Part shown: positions 19,503 through 33,118 of the stretch, piece after piece
How the letters are laid out: every line of letters starts with the position of its first letter
Numbering within the stretch: the stretch's first letter is position 1
From: Spirometra erinaceieuropaei
Taxonomy: Eukaryota; Platyhelminthes; Cestoda; Diphyllobothriidea; Diphyllobothriidae
Assembly: GCA_902702965.1 (NCBI GenBank)
Contig: CACRXP010000094.1
Span: forward strand, 397,801 to 461,800
Direction: 5' to 3'
Length of the DNA stretch: 64,000 nucleotides
Program-made: the position numbers and the translations under genes
The notes under the pieces: model-generated
The model's input: only the letters and a program-made list of their open reading frames with translations
What the model was told of the DNA's origin: nothing
Databases searched by the model: none

Positions 19503-22500
19503 ATTTACCGCTATTTTCTAGTACATACGAACTTACAGGTCAACGACGAAGTGGCGCAAACCCCAAAATAAAGTGAAATCAAATTTGTAAAATCGATCCA
19601 TCAAATAATTGAATCGCAGAACAAATGAAACTGGTCGGTTTCAGCAGGAAGTCGCGAATTTTGCCTTACTGCTGAACCTCGCTGTTAATACTTTTCTCAG
19701 CATTATCAGAAACATGCGAAACTTCTGTCCCGAATAAGACTACGAAACAGTTGCATACACTTAGTGAAACTTTTTCAGATGCAAAGATGGTGCGGTCGAA
19801 TTCGTTAACCATTTTTGCGCCTTTGCTGACTGGGTGACAGGGCAAAATCGTGCTGCGTGCTTGTAGGAAAGGTTGACGCCCCTAAGATTTTCTTTGCAGT
19901 AGACTTGCGAACATGACTTTGAAACCGTCAATTATTTTCTCGTCTTCGTACTTGATTTTCTGTTTGCAACATCTGTTGAATTTATAATATTTAACTTATT
20001 TTATGTTTAAACAGCTGTCTTAACGGGCAAAAGGATGTAAATTGCGCGAGTTGTACCACCAAGATTTTGGCAAAGTTGCCGAGAAAGTCACAAAAACTCT
20101 AAGGTAGATGAGGGTGTCAGGGTTTGGCTTCCTGACGATTTAACGTAGTTGGGTGCGTCAGGTGAATAAAACGCTTCGAAGCCCTCGAATGACTACTCGC
20201 ATGTTGTCTGGTGATGAAAAGAATAATAAAGACAATTCGCTTCCCATGGGCGATTTGGTTTGGAGAAGACTAAAAGAATGGGCTAGTCAATCAACAATGG
20301 GTTCTATACACCTACGAAGCCTTTTTGTTATTTTCAAATCACTCATTACAGGACTGCCCGCCAACTCTCGAAAAACGCTTGGGAGCGTCATAGAGCATTG
20401 ATGGCATTTGGAAATAAGACAGGAGGAATCATCAATTAACAAAGAATACCTGCATGCGGGAAAAAGTGCTGTGATGAATACAACAATTGATTGCCTGCTA
20501 CTGTACTAATATGCCAATTTGGAACCCTGTCGTAGTCGACTAATGACCGTCAGGCCCTTCATAATGCCTGTTTTTCCTAGTAGCATGCTAAACTCGACGC
20601 GGTTTACTTGTACATTTGCTTGTCGAGATATGCGTTCATATAGTTTATATTGCACTACTCTTTGATAGGCTGGCGATCTTTTCGTGCTAGTTGTGCGTCA
20701 CGCGAGAAGCGCATTTATGATTTACTATATCATGGCTCGTGCGGGCGTGAATCTGTTAACCTAAATTTATAGCTGTTTAGTTTATGTCTTTTGTTGTTTA
20801 TATATCAGGTTAATTTTGATAATTTTAACTAACTTTATTTTAAGGCAGATACCTCACAGATGGCAAGAAAACTTGTTGCGCAAATAACATATCTGCGTAA
20901 CGGTAAGACGACCCCATTTACTTTGCGTAAAGAAAGAACAGCCTAGGAAACAGTCATTTCCGAAGCGCCTCGTACTTGATGTACACAAAAGTATATGTAT
21001 AGATATCCTTCTTGAGGCAACAGTTATTCCCAATATTGAAAGTTCAAATATTGACAATTTTGTAAAGCGCATATTTTATGCATTATATGACAATGATGTC
21101 GCCCTGAAGGAAGGTAAGATAAAAAGCTCCCGTACGCAATTCAAAGCTGTACGAACTAATTACATGTCAGTTACTGCATATCCTAAAATAGTTAATCACA
21201 CAGAACTTTACATAAGATAGAACAGACGCTAACATGCGCGTTTCAGTGATTGGGATGCATCTTTCACCAAACAGCTAGGTCGTTCTCTGGAAGCGGCAGA
21301 TAAACGACTACAAAGAAGTCAAACCTTTTCAAAAGTGCATGGTAAGCCAAGTACATATATATCCTCATATATCAAACTTTCAGAATAGGTAGCCGGAACA
21401 TCATCTTCAAACCAGCACGTGAATGTACCTTGTGAAAACAGACTGTTCCTTAAGCGCACTTTTATTTTGCATTTACGTTTTAGGAAGTCCTAAATTACAA
21501 AACGTAATTAATAAACAACTCGCACAATACGCTCACTTGTTTTCACGGTTTATGTGAGATCGGTCTTGGCACCGGCAATTATACGAGCACACAAGTAATA
21601 TGTCGCAGGAAACGGTAGTAGAGGTAAAATAATGTATATAAATTAGTTCAGCTGACTGGCACTTATGTATGTATGCATACGTGGCAGTAAATACACAATT
21701 ATTTATCAGTATCAGGGGCCCGAAAGGTGCGAAATCGTAGACGTATCTTATGAAAAAGGCATATATCTAAGCAAAGACTTTAAGGTAGGAAAGGATGGAA
21801 ATCTGGTATGGATGCGGACGACACAAAGCTCTGGATACTTGTCGATAAGTCTCCAACAATGTTTACGGATCTGTTAAAAGTCGGAGACCATCCGGTAACG
21901 AACAAATAACAAAGCCAAAATGCGAAGCAAATATCTCATATGGTGGAGTGAAGATAATGTATTATAATATGCAAGATAGACTGCATCTTACGGATACGTG
22001 ACTTTCAGACCTGACGACAATTCCTCCGACACCGAACCTTGCGCAAGGTCGATTTCGCTGCCTCTATAAAGCGTAGTTCATTAAAACAAACTCTTTCGTT
22101 TCGAATTTCTGCACTGCTTAGAGTCGTAAAGGGCTGGATATCTTAAATGAAGATGTTTATATGGATGTTTAAACGAGTTCAATAGTAAGTCGTACTTCTT
22201 CGAGAACCGGTGATATTTTTGGCAGGAAGTTTGCATCCCAATGCATTTCAGCCCTGCAGTATCATTTACGCTGTCATCATAATCCTCCCCTTTTTGTGTT
22301 CTGCTGTCATATTGTTGTCTTTAGAACTTAAAAGGTTGAGTTCTGTCATAAATTAAATGCATTTTACGCAGTGTTAAGAGTTCCGAGGATTTTATTTGGC
22401 ATCTGTCCCATGTGCATTGTCGACTGCAGCACATGGATTCAGCTGAGGAAGTGGACTGTAGACATGCACAAAGGCGCAATTAACGACCGTTAATCAATTT

Positions 22501-25500
22501 TTGGAAGCTGCTCAAAAAGTTTATGTTTGTACATCAGAAGAAATTTCTCCGAAATAAGTAACGCCATCGCATAACAAAGTAAATTAATGCGACGAGGTAG
22601 CTGATTCTCCAGATCAATCATCTCTGTAATTGTAAAGCCAGTCACCGTATCAGCAAATGCCTACACTTAGGCCTGAAGTCTCTGACCATAGGAATTTCAT
22701 CGGTAGAGGTTATTAGAGGATGCTAATTCTGCTGAAATAATCGATCAATTCCTAGAAATACCGGAAAATGTTTTCCGATGGATGTGGTATCTTGTTTTTC
22801 AATCGACTACGCGCACCTAGTCTGTCGGTGGTCATGCGCTAATTACTGCGCATGTGGCGACTCGAAGCTAAGATATCCTCTCCGCCGGCTTGTTCGATTA
22901 CCATTTGCAAAGAAAATGTCTTCTGTGTTTGCACTGCATGCACAGGCTGCAAGAGGGAGATTGACTGCTGATTTGGGGCGAGAAACGGGTATTCTGGAGG
23001 GGCTGGACGTCCAGAGACATATAACGAAGTTAAAATATTTTCCTTTAGCTTTCCGTTTGCACCACTACAGCCGTAACCTATATCCCGATGTCTCTGTCCG
23101 ATGACAGAGTATTTGCGCCATTGAAGCATTTACCATTAAAACCTTCTTATGTTCACTGTGCCTTGCGTAATACTCAAATGCTCACTAAATTACATTACTC
23201 AAACGCCATACTCCATTAGTAGAAATTTTTATTCTTTACTGTTTGCCACTTCCTGGGCATCCTATTGCATGATCCAGCACCAATGCACATACATAACAAT
23301 TGAGTTTTTATTACAGGAACTCGCTACTGAAAACGCCAGCTTTTCTTAGCACGTACCGTGGCAAATCTTGATTGACCATGTTAATGATTGTACGTATTTC
23401 TGCATTAACCACTTGATTTTTAAGCGTTTTCAACTATTAACTTGCGGCCTTTGTCCCGTCAACTTGTTTAGGACACAGTAGGACTCACATACGACGGGGT
23501 TTCGGGCATTAAACTGCCCCATTAAGTTCTGATACGAAATTGAGAGAATGGCATCAGTGTCCGTAAGGGAGCATGTCATAAGTGGTGAAAATGTAACGTA
23601 TGTTTGGGCGCTTTTCGTGATGAGGGGTGAGAGGCAGCCACAACATAATCAGACTTGATGCTAAATATGCAAAGTTCCAAAGCCAGGCTAGTTCGATCCA
23701 ACCAAATCTGTATGAATCAGCGTAATAAGAGTTTGCTGGGTAGGGAAAAGTCGCCGCAACTACATTTCCCGTCGCGAAACGAAAACTCTCCCATTCACTA
23801 TGAGATTAGCACTTTATCCTTTGCCGATGACTCGCGTTTAACTTTTATGCTTAGCACCATCTTATATTTTCCCTAAAGTAAACTGTGTGCTTATTAAAGA
23901 AACAGGAGGAGACATTGCCATCCGGCGGATCACTAAGCTCAATGCTGATCAACAATTTCTAGATTCCTCGGAAAAATATGCAAGCCACGGCCAAATGCCT
24001 ATGCCAGCGTAAAGCCGCATACATCATGCAAATTTTACGCAAATAAATTGTCCTTCGTGAACAATCTTCTGCATAAGAACCAGTAGGGCTAATGCATGAG
24101 CAAATTATCTCATAGGGAATATCGTCATCACTTATATGCGGGCATTTAAACGTAGGATCTTTCGCATTCTTCATTGCAGGTCTTTCAACGCAACGAAAGT
24201 GGTGACCGCTGGGACTGCAGACCTTTGTCCTATTTCATGACAGAAAGAATTAAACTTCGCAATACGCCCTCGGCAGGCTGAAAATTTAAGCTGTAATTTT
24301 TCTGACTCGTGAAAAATAACCTTTACAATTTCTTTTTTAATTTGGAAGCGAACTGTGGGTGGGAAGCTCGCTGGTTGTGCCCATTTTCTCAAATTTGACA
24401 TTTCCGCATAAACGGCAGTCTGTTACGTGATTCCATTATATCTATCAGAACAAACATACACCGATCGAATGTGCATAATAAGAGTACGATATTATTTCTT
24501 TTTAAATTGAAGAACTTATAAAAAACCATCTTTTGATAGCCTGTGAATGGACTTTGCACCGTGCAGTCGCCAGAAAGATGCCACGTTAAATTTACATCTC
24601 AGAACTCAAGGTCCTGAGGTGTAATAATGCGAATATGCGTCCGACAAAGGGAATACGTGCATCCCAACTGCCCCCTGACACATAAATTTCTATGCATGTG
24701 CCTGCTCTGACAGTCTTTAATGGCCTCACAGCTTGAACGTTTGTAGATTTGGGATTACGTACGACGAAATTTCACTTTGGTTCGCTTATCGCACGCGAAG
24801 AGAAATGGTCTTGCCCCTTAAGATTCGGCCCTTCTCGAACAGATTCTCTCAAATCTATTCGATATTTAGCAAGTGCTCTATAGTCATATCCGGAAAGACT
24901 CGCGCAAATAATGGGTGGGAACTGTACTCGGGCCTTTTTATCATTTGTCAAACAAACAAATAGTTTTGTCAAACCGTAAATTTACATTTCACTTTTGCCT
25001 TATCTGCTCCACTTCAAGCAGACACTTTGAGCGGTTTGAGGAATTATGACAATCGCTACGTGAGAAAAGATCATATCGAACAAAATTTTACTGGTCCCGA
25101 AAACACATTGCTATTGTGGATAGGGCAACAACTATTTTGCAAAGTTAAGTGCGGCCCTGAGAACTCCTTTCAGAATGTTTTATCGTATGATAACGCACTG
25201 ACCCAACTGATTGTGATAATCATTCTTAGGGCAAAAGCACTTCTATGTTATTGGATCATGCGGCCAACATAATCGAGTAACGCCGGCAAAGCATATGTGA
25301 TGAAGCGCGAAATAACCTTAAACAGACCCAAATCCACCAATTCCTGAAATTCTCTACCATGACGCACCGTACGTTTAGCAAAAAAAGTCTAAAAGCAAGA
25401 AAGAGGCACGATAGTAAGTTCGCTGATTTCGGAAGACGGTAACGGGATGGTCCAGTAAAGGTTGAAATCATTGTTCTACCAATACCACGGAACAAAATTC

Positions 25501-27560
25501 GGCGTTAGATATATGACGTGGGCCATCTTTCTCCCAGAATGTGCTATCGTGCTGAAGTTTTAAGACAAAATGCAAAGTCTTTTTCCCTGTCTCCGGTCTA
25601 CACGCTAATAACAGGTCAAAATGCGCCAAGCTTAACCGATATGCCAGTAACATCGTTAAGTTTGCTGATGCCCGAAAGAAGACAAAAGCAGGCTTTAGGG
25701 ATGACGTCGACAAAAAAAGCAAAAGTTACGCCAGGATGACATCGTTCGGCGTAATTTTTATCGTAAAATCAATCGCTCTAAAAAGTATCGCCTGAGCTTG
25801 GACAGCGAGCGACGTTTTTGTGCCACCGTACACGCCCGTAATTCTTAAGAGACCGTTGCTTCTCCGCGTCAGCAGCAGCACCCGCTTGGCACCTCTCACC
25901 GCGCAGAATGAGGGGCCTATGAGGGGACCAGAAGAGATGTGTGAATATTCATGCACAAAAACCTTGGTCTGGGCCTATTCACTTTAATATACTGATTAAC
26001 TCAATGTTCGCAGTCAATTTCTAAGGTAATTTTAAAGTAACAATTTCTAAATTGGCGTCACTACCAGAAATCAGACAGGGAATGCTGGAGGACCCAACGA
26101 CAAGCCGAAACTCTCGCAACTGTTTAATGCAGCGGCAGAATATTGGCGAAACACGAGTTAGGGAGTTTGGCTACCACCTGTGCTGTAAGGGTGGAACCAC
26201 TCTGGCATAAAGTAAAGAGCTAGCTGCCTGTTAGAATTTAATGAAAATTGAGCAAATATTCGCTGTGGCTGAGGGACTTCGGCTCAAATATTTTTGCAAA
26301 AAAATTTAGCCATAGCTTATAGATTTCAAATATACTGATTTACTCCGAGCTCACGGTTGATTTTTAAGGAAATTAAAATGCAACAGATCATACTGTCTTT
26401 CTTCTTCGGACTCTGAGCTCACGCCACTGCCGTGCAGCTTAATTGAGGATTTTTCTCGCGGTTTTCTGAATTGCTAATGCATAACCCACTGGCTGTTTTG
26501 GTCTAGTTATCAGAAATACCCTGGCTATTATGATTTTTCTCCGAAGCATTCACGTGTACACTGTTTACCGGGACAGTATCCGTCAAAATAATGTTACAAT
26601 AATACGTCGATGACGTCTGTTAGTTGAGTTTTTCATTTCTTGACTAAATTTTTGATGAGGAACATATCGCCGAAAATTCCGAATATGTGCGCGAACGTAC
26701 AATTTGTGAGACATTTACGCCAATTGTTCATTGCCAAAATATATTATAACTCTTTAGGAAATTACTTGGTAGCTACCTCATCTGCTAATATCAGATACGT
26801 GTGTGAATAGCGTCAGCTGTTTTGCCTAGATGGTTGTATGGTTATTATAATTAACTGCGGTCTAGACCGAACTGTCTGCCATTAGAGAGATAACTAGAAG
26901 CATTACATGACAATGCATTTTGTTCATTAGCAGTTTAAACTGTATTGCACCACCCGGGTAGGTAATTATGCAGCGGAATTCAAAAAAGGCGAGCTGAGTT
27001 CAAACGATATAACAATAAAAATGTTCATTTTCAAATCCGATTTTTTAACAATTCGGATTACACTTAAAATTCTATGTGCTGTCTGATTAAGCTGTTGGAT
27101 ATTTCCTCACGGAATCGCTGGTGTCGTACGTTGGACACTCTTTAGATTCTTTAAAAATGTGCAGAGCACATAAGCATACGTGCAGTTAAGATGAAAATCA
27201 TTTGTAACTACTGTTGTCAGAGAACAACAGATACACTTTTCCATGGTTCACATTCAGTACCTTATTAATAAGTTTCATTTTAGAGATGAAAAGTAGTTTT
27301 AATCATCTCATTTATATTTTTGGGACCACCATTAGGAACCTACTTTATTCTTTGCTTTTATTGTTAAGACTACATTTGCAATTCCCTCCACTGAGCAAAA
27401 TGATTAAAGCGTCACTGGCTTTGACAAATATGCGTGTTTTTGGCATATATTTGATATTAGGACCCAACTTATTGTTGAAAACACATGCTATAACCTATGC
27501 TTTCAGTGAGGTAAGAAGGCTGTGTAAATAAAGCAAAGATCGAGATAAAACATAATCACT
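19503..27560. other. Gene-poor AT-rich stretch, no repeat recognised
   Basis: I find no gene I can defend. Frames that drew attention are 20153-20401 (+), 24401-24171 and 24174-23959 (minus, overlapping by a few bases), 25518-25739 (+) and 27214-27531 (+). The last ends at a good donor (GAG|GTAAGA at 27508/27509). None shows a domain I recognise, and exon pairing in phase could not be established. Confidence 0.35.
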
Positions 27561-27931
27561 CTGCCAGTGCGTATTACGGTCTATGCGGTTCACCACAGGA
27601 GATATACAATTGTGGCGCCGGACTTGACCATCTCGGCGGCGGGAACCCGCGGCGACATTTCCATAGTTGAGTAGTTTAGGTAGCCGCGCGTTGCCTATTC
27701 GTAAGACGTGGTTGCAGTTGTCAAAACATGGTATAAATGTTGATGATTCTCGTCCGCTGGAGTACGTCCGTGTCTGGGATCCAGTCCTGCCACGTCAGCT
27801 TCAGTATTCGACGAAGAGAACTGAGGTGGAAGTGGTTGAGTCTACGTGCCTGCTTCACGTAAACCGACAAGGTTTCTGCTCCATACAACATCGTAGGTGG
27901 GATTACGGCATTCTAAATCTTCAGGCTCATG

Positions 27932-28600
27932 CTAAGTTACTGACTGTGACGATTTCAAACTGTGTTTTGAAGACGACCGAAGACCTGGTTTGCCTTGGAG
28001 ATCCGGCAGCCCACTTCGTCGTCGTTTTTTGTTGCGGGAGAGGGTGCTGCCCAGATACTTGAAGTTGTCCACCGCTTGCAGTTGGGTTACTTTCACGCCC
28101 ATTTTCTGCGCATTGTGTGTACTGTCGGATGGCGGTTGATGCGTGACCACCATCTTCTCCGTATTGATGATCAAACCAAAATTCTCGCAGGCGGCGGAGA
28201 AGAAGTCCATGCTCCTTTACATGTCTCCTTCAGTCGTCACATTAAGGGCGCAGCCATCGGCGAACAGAAGTTTTTGGGTGGCTGTTGTAGAGAAACGTGA
28301 TTGAAAGTGCATACGCCGGTGATTGAGCAGTTGACAGTCCGTCCCGTAGAGGATGACGATCCTGGGCGAGAGCATAAGCCTGAAGAGGGTGGGCGCGAGG
28401 ACACAGCCCTGGTCCATTCCGTTTGTCACTGCGAATGCCTCCGAGACAGCTCCATTGCCCGTGTCACGCGCCATCATGCCATCGTGAAGCTGACGCACCA
28501 TCCGAGCGAATCGCTCGAGACAGCTGAGTTTCGGCATGATTTTCCACAGAACTTCACGATTTACCGTGTCGAAGGCAGGTGGGGCCGCATCTCCTAACAC
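27932..28600 (-). pseudogene. LINE reverse transcriptase domain remnant
   Basis: 28600-28217 holds FDTVNREVLW (motif A, Asp present), NGMDQGCVLAPTLF (motif B) and LLFADGCAL (motif C). The usual FADD is FADG in this copy, so a catalytic Asp is missing. 28210-27932 continues with NFGLIINTEKMVV and FKYLGSTLS, the motif D/E region. Upstream, 28754-28554 is a broken piece of the fingers region, and further endonuclease-RT linker sequence lies at 29306-29100. Non-functional. Confidence 0.85.
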
Positions 28601-29525
28601 TCCTTCTGAAGTTGGCGGGCAGCAAAGATAATGTCCGTGGTCCTACGATGACGGCGGAAATCACACTGGCTTTCCGGAAGAAAACTTTGATCGAGCTGAT
28701 TATTCGAGAGGTTAGAAGAATGCAAAAGAAAACTTTCCTCGCGGAGGTTAGCAAGGAGATGCCTCAGTGATTTTCACAGAGCTGGTCGTTTCCTTTCCGT
28801 TCATGTAGATGACGATTGTAGCGTCCTTCAATTCCTGCGGTACTTCTCCTTGACGCCACATCTCCTGAATGAGCGTCGTCAGATGATCTATGAGTTGAGG
28901 CCACCGTGTTTGTAGATCTCAACAGGGATCGCGTGCGATCCGGCGTTTTCCAGCCGGAGAGTTATTGCACGACCCTGACGGTCTCGTGGAGAGAGGGCGA
29001 GAGGTCGAGGTCAGCGTTGATCGTCACTTGCGGCAGTGGAGCGATGGCGGCGTCGGAGATGGTCTAGGGATGGTTGAGGAGGCCTCTGAAATGGTTGACC
29101 TATTGCTGTAGAATTTGTGTCTTTTCCGTGAGTAGGGTACTGTTGTCGGCGCTGAGGTGAGGACCGGTGCCTTCCGTCGACGGACCGTAGACAGCTTTGA
29201 TCGCGGAGAAGATGTTCTTCCAATCGTGGCGGTCCGCATACCCATGTATCTCCTCGGCGTCGCAAACTGTCCGGCCATCCTGCATTTCGCGCAGCCGCTG
29301 TTGCACAAGGCGGCGGCTATGTTAGAAGGCTGCTTTGTTGTCGGCGGTGGAGCTGTCGACGTAGGCTTTGGGCAGGCGGTTCTTCTCGACCAGCAGGTTG
29401 CTGATGGCGGCGTCAGTGTCATTAAACCAGTCTTGGTGCTAGCGACATGTGCGACCGAGGACGGCCAGGACTGTCGCCCGAACTGTATCCGGCATCTGAC
29501 ATCATCGATCTTTCACGAAGGCGTT

Positions 29526-30385
29526 CTACTCAGCGGCGGCGGCATCAGCGACTGTTAGGTTGTCTGGCCGTTGAGCTAGCACGTTTCTGAAATAGAGATT
29601 GTGTGCAGGCAAAGACATTAAAACAATATTCAGCTTACCTGGGGGTTGCTTACCTTGGAGTCTCCTGTGAGGCTGTAGGCACATCCGCATCCGCGAACTG
29701 ACGAAACGATGATTGGTCCAACTATCGGTACCCGAAATCACCTTTGTACCCACCAAGTCCCACTTGTCTTGAATCCGGACGAGGACATAATCCAGAAGGT
29801 GCCACTTACGAGACCGAGGATGCATCCAGATGGCCTTCTCTCGCTCCGGCAGGGAGAAAATATGTTCGTCGGGATGAGCCGGTGTTCGCGCAGGTTCGTC
29901 GTGGGGAGGGCGGACCACTGACTTTAGAGCCGTTGAGACAGTGGGGACCCAGCATTCCTTTCCAGTCAGCATGGCCTGTGCCGACGCGAACGCTAATGCC
30001 AACTAGGACTTATTATGTCACCTATCCGCCTCCAACGCACTTGCCAGCAGGTCATGCAGGTCCTCGTAGAATTTGCTCTTGCGGCAGCAAGACTGATCAT
30101 TGTCGGAGCGTAGATGCTGATGATGATAGCCGGCGGAGGCTCATCAGACGATCGCTGATGCTCTGCGGCAGACAAGGCAGTCGTCCAGCGATGTCGTTCC
30201 GGATGGCGAAGGCTGCAGTCTGCACCCACCTTATCCAGTTGGCCTTGTTTGGAGAAGCGGGTCTCGCTGAGTGCCGCGATATCCACCTTGTAGTGCGCCA
30301 GTTGGCAAGCCATTAGTGCTGTCCTCCGTTCCAGTCGGTTGCTGCCCTCTTTGTCTAAAATGGTTGCCAGAGTGAACGGACTCAC
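29526..30385 (-). pseudogene. LINE AP-endonuclease domain remnant
   Basis: Two frames carry the domain: 30385-29993 (VDIAALSETRFSKQGQL, the catalytic Glu block) and 30002-29526 (KAIWMHPRSRKWHLLDYVLV, then WTNHRFV). The usual terminal SDH/TDH motif reads TNH here, so the catalytic Asp partner of the final His is lost. The domain would nick target DNA for retrotransposition. The frame break between the two pieces and the substitution indicate a dead copy. Confidence 0.8.
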
Positions 30386-30529
30386 CGCAGCAGCCTGTGG
30401 GCTCGGACGGAGGGGAGGGGGTGAATGGAGAGGGAGAAGAGAGTGCTGTTTCGATTTTGGTTGTTTGACCGTGAGATTAACTTCCGCGACAACGGTCAGC
30501 CCGCAAACGGCGTGCTTCTAGCCATGTCA

Positions 30530-31890
30530 TCCTCGCGGGGGTAGGCAGTGTTATTCCTAAATAGGGCTGCTTATTTAGTATCATCATATTTCAGCGAAAT
30601 TAGGTGTATACCTTTGAAATCCCTATTGGTTATTTGCAGAGGAAGTATAGGAAGTAAATCATGCAGATACCATAGTAATTTTATGGATATAAAATTGTGA
30701 TTCTCATTTAGCATTCTCTAATTTTCTCCCAATTTCTTAATCACAAACCCCCTCTTGATATCTCGCTTTAGGATAATGTTTTATTTTTCTGACTTCCATA
30801 TTGACGAAATTCAGCACAACCTTTCTGCCATAGTAAACCGCATATTGTGCAATAATTTTTTTTTATTTTCTTTGGCTTAATACTATTAGTTTGATTTGGG
30901 AAATATTGCCCATGCGCTTGGCTCTGTGTCAGCTACAACTTAATCCTATTAGTTCACGAAGCACTTTAATCTTTGCCTATGTTTCTTTGATGTACACTAC
31001 ATATGTGCGTGAGAAAAAGGTAATTCAAGTGTTTGAGAGTTTGTCCTTATTGTCGCCCAATGAAGTAATCTTTAGCCTGTCTTTGAATACAATATGCGCC
31101 CTTAGGTTTCCCCAATAAGCTGCTCAGTATCAAGCATCGCATCTTCTGTATGACTGGATGGCAACATGCAATGGCTGGTAATATTTGACAGAGAAGGCAT
31201 ACTAACAGCAGTTTCTTCGCTTTGCAAATGATTTATGGATGTTTGGTCTTCTGCGTGCTATGTGCAACAGGATGCTGCGCATGCCAGCACATTTTCAGTA
31301 AACGCGATAGACCCAGTTCATGTTTATTATAACGAGTTTATTTTAACCCTAGTACTCTAATTCAAATAAGGTCTGAATCGAAATGGCCCTTGCATTCAAT
31401 GGGATATTGCATATTTTTGTGTGTCTCAGTGCAGAACCTCTTGCATTTATTATGATTTAGGTTATCTTTTGCCTTTATCTATAATGAAACGTAATGCAAG
31501 TGTTAATTGCAGCCTAGGATTTTCTGCAGCACAATTGATGCTTTGAGTATTTTTTCCGGGTGATGGTGTCTAATAAAAAGGTCTGTTTAAGAAAATTAGT
31601 ATTCAGTTCCGAATTTGTATTCAATTTCGTTGATTGTGGGTGGATTTTATACGCAGCATAACACTCAAAGAAGTTCAAACAAAATGTTTCAAGCTTGTGC
31701 AATTTATCCAAAATGAAATCAAGGAGTACTGCATGACATATCATTCTATGCATATCTGTCCGGCGTAATTTGAACACGTTTTTTTCTATCTTGATGTCGT
31801 ATTTAGCAAATCAAGCCTAGAACTTTCCATAAATGATGAAGTTTGATGCAGCATCGTCTGCATACTCAGTGGTCTAATGCCTTACTTTTT
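30530..31890. other. AT-rich stretch, no gene or repeat recognised
   Basis: Short frames at 30891-31118 (+) and 31514-31777 (minus) lack motifs and splice context. Confidence 0.35.
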
Positions 31891-31895
31891 TTAAG

Positions 31896-32146
31896 GACAA
31901 CACTTGTGCCCACGCGATGAAGATTTAAGCCGTCATGTGAAAATTGCAGCACATCTGATAGACCGTATTGAACGCATAGACGTCCAAGAGGAAACTAATG
32001 ATACGGAAAGGTTTTTCTATAGCATCTATTTTTGGGGCAATGCGGAGATAATTGACTGCATGTTTCAAAACAATAGAACACACTTCCAATATGGTGAATA
32101 CAATTGCGCAGTTGTTTTAAGAAACGTGATATTACGCTTTCAACAG
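31896..32146 (+). CDS. Candidate exon, unrecognised protein
   Basis: A clear acceptor (CTTACTTTTTTTAAG ending at 31895) and a strong donor (CAACAG|GTAAGC at 32146/32147) flank an open frame of 83 codons entered in phase 1. The encoded segment is mixed-composition and globular in look (HLCPRDEDLSRHVKIAAHLI, RFFYSIYFWGNAEIIDCMFQ). I do not recognise a family. Its donor is in phase 0, which matches the candidate terminal exon at 32333-32590. Confidence 0.5.
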
Positions 32147-32332
32147 GTAAGCACTTTATGCTTGGAACGGTTTACGGTTTAAAAAAATATTTTAATTCTG
32201 AAATTTACGTCTCTCGGGATTTCTAGCGATTATTGCATCCTACGAATAAAGCCATGGCTTTACGAATTAATAGGCTTGTGTGACGTCGCCTTTCGGTGCT
32301 TTTCACAGCTCAGAGCGCTTTTCTTTCCCCAG

Positions 32333-32590
32333 GCAGGTTTTAACAACCTTACCATGCGTAGATTTTATTTGACGGCAAAGGTCAAAATTTCCAATTGGAA
32401 TACAAAGAAGTGGGGCCCTAATATCGCTGGAATATCAAAACTGATACTCCCAACTATTCTGCCTGGCATCAGAAGACTCCTCTGGGCACAGGGCAAGCTT
32501 CATTCATTTATTCCAACAACCCCGACAACAAGGATAATCAAAAAAATGCACAACGCTCTAAATGCCGTTTCACCCCATTGCGAACTTTAG
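32333..32590 (+). CDS. Candidate terminal exon, unrecognised protein
   Basis: It begins after TTTTCTTTCCCCAG (AG at 32331-32332) in phase 0 and joins ILRFQQ of the preceding exon to AGFNNLTMRRFYL. It then runs 85 codons to a stop at 32588-32590. It is basic, with KISNWNTKKWG and GIRRLLWAQGKL. The intron would be 186 bases. A MITE right arm starts about 40 bases after the stop. Function is unknown; conservation in related genomes would decide whether it is real. Confidence 0.45.
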   Translation, partial: AGFNNLTMRRFYLTAKVKISNWNTKKWGPNIAGISKLILPTILPGIRRLLWAQGKLHSFIPTTPTTRIIKKMHNALNAVSPHCEL

Positions 32591-32627
32591 CGAAAGAAAA
32601 AAAATAACAAAAATGCACATATAGTAG

Positions 32628-32965
32628 ATGTGTTACTTCATGAAATCTCATAACAAGAAACTTTTTATGACCAAATTATATTCCTTCGTCAAGTATAAAA
32701 TTCAAAGAAGACCTGTATTTTTAACAAACTAGTAAAAGAAAGAATAGTTTATGCATGTTTTATGTATAACATTTTTTGATTTATAAGAGCATCGGGAATT
32801 AATAAGAAAAATATGTGCTACTTGGATAGTCCTTTTTTACAGAGTGTGGTTTAAGAGGCAGCTGAAAAAAGAGTTCATTCTGAGGCAGCTTAATCCTTAT
32901 AAAATTATTTGGGCACGGCAACTTATCTTGCAACAATAATTAAGTACTTATTTCTAGTCAAAACA
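32628..32965. mobile_element. Palindromic MITE family, right arm only
   Basis: It matches the loop and right arm of the 50599-51598 copy: TCATAACAAGAAACTTTTTA, TTTATGCATGTTTTATG, AATATGTGCTACTTGGATAG and a degenerated outer end (AATAATTAAGTACTTA). The left arm is absent. Confidence 0.6.
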
Positions 32966-33004
32966 CATTAAGGAATTTTGGTAATTCATATTGACCCAAC
33001 TAGG

Positions 33005-33118
33005 AAAAACTCGGCGCCTCGGTGGGATTCGAATCAACGCAGTAAGGAGAAGGCTTTAGTACAGCCAACGCTCTAACCACCTGAGCTACGAGGACCCGCC
33101 GGACGACTCGAGTTTAAT
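33005..33118 (-). repeat. tRNA-derived SINE (family B)
   Basis: The minus strand reads CGTAGCTCAGGTGGTTAGAG (box A region) and GATTCGAATCCCACC (box B region). It looks very tRNA-like at the 5' side, but the acceptor arms do not pair and the box spacing is stretched, so I call a SINE head and not a tRNA gene. Similar to 961-1078. Confidence 0.6.

Larger units (their letters stand above)
27580..30400 (-). mobile_element. Decayed APE-RT LINE (RTE/CR1-like)
   Basis: Minus-strand coding pieces lie in the order endonuclease, linker, reverse transcriptase, C-terminus. Many frameshifts and stops divide it. It reads from about 30385 (endonuclease start) to about 27600 (DRIPDTDVL-type C-terminal block). 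No target-site duplication or tail could be defined. Confidence 0.85.

Noticed and set aside
23959..24401. Two overlapping minus-strand ORFs as a gene or retroelement remnant
   Set aside because: The residues look somewhat protein-like, but there is no recognisable motif, no splice evidence and no repeat partner in the window.
33005..33118. A functional tRNA gene on the minus strand
   Set aside because: Box A and box B are good, but the acceptor arms do not pair and the box spacing is stretched. A diverged second copy at 961-1078 points to a SINE.
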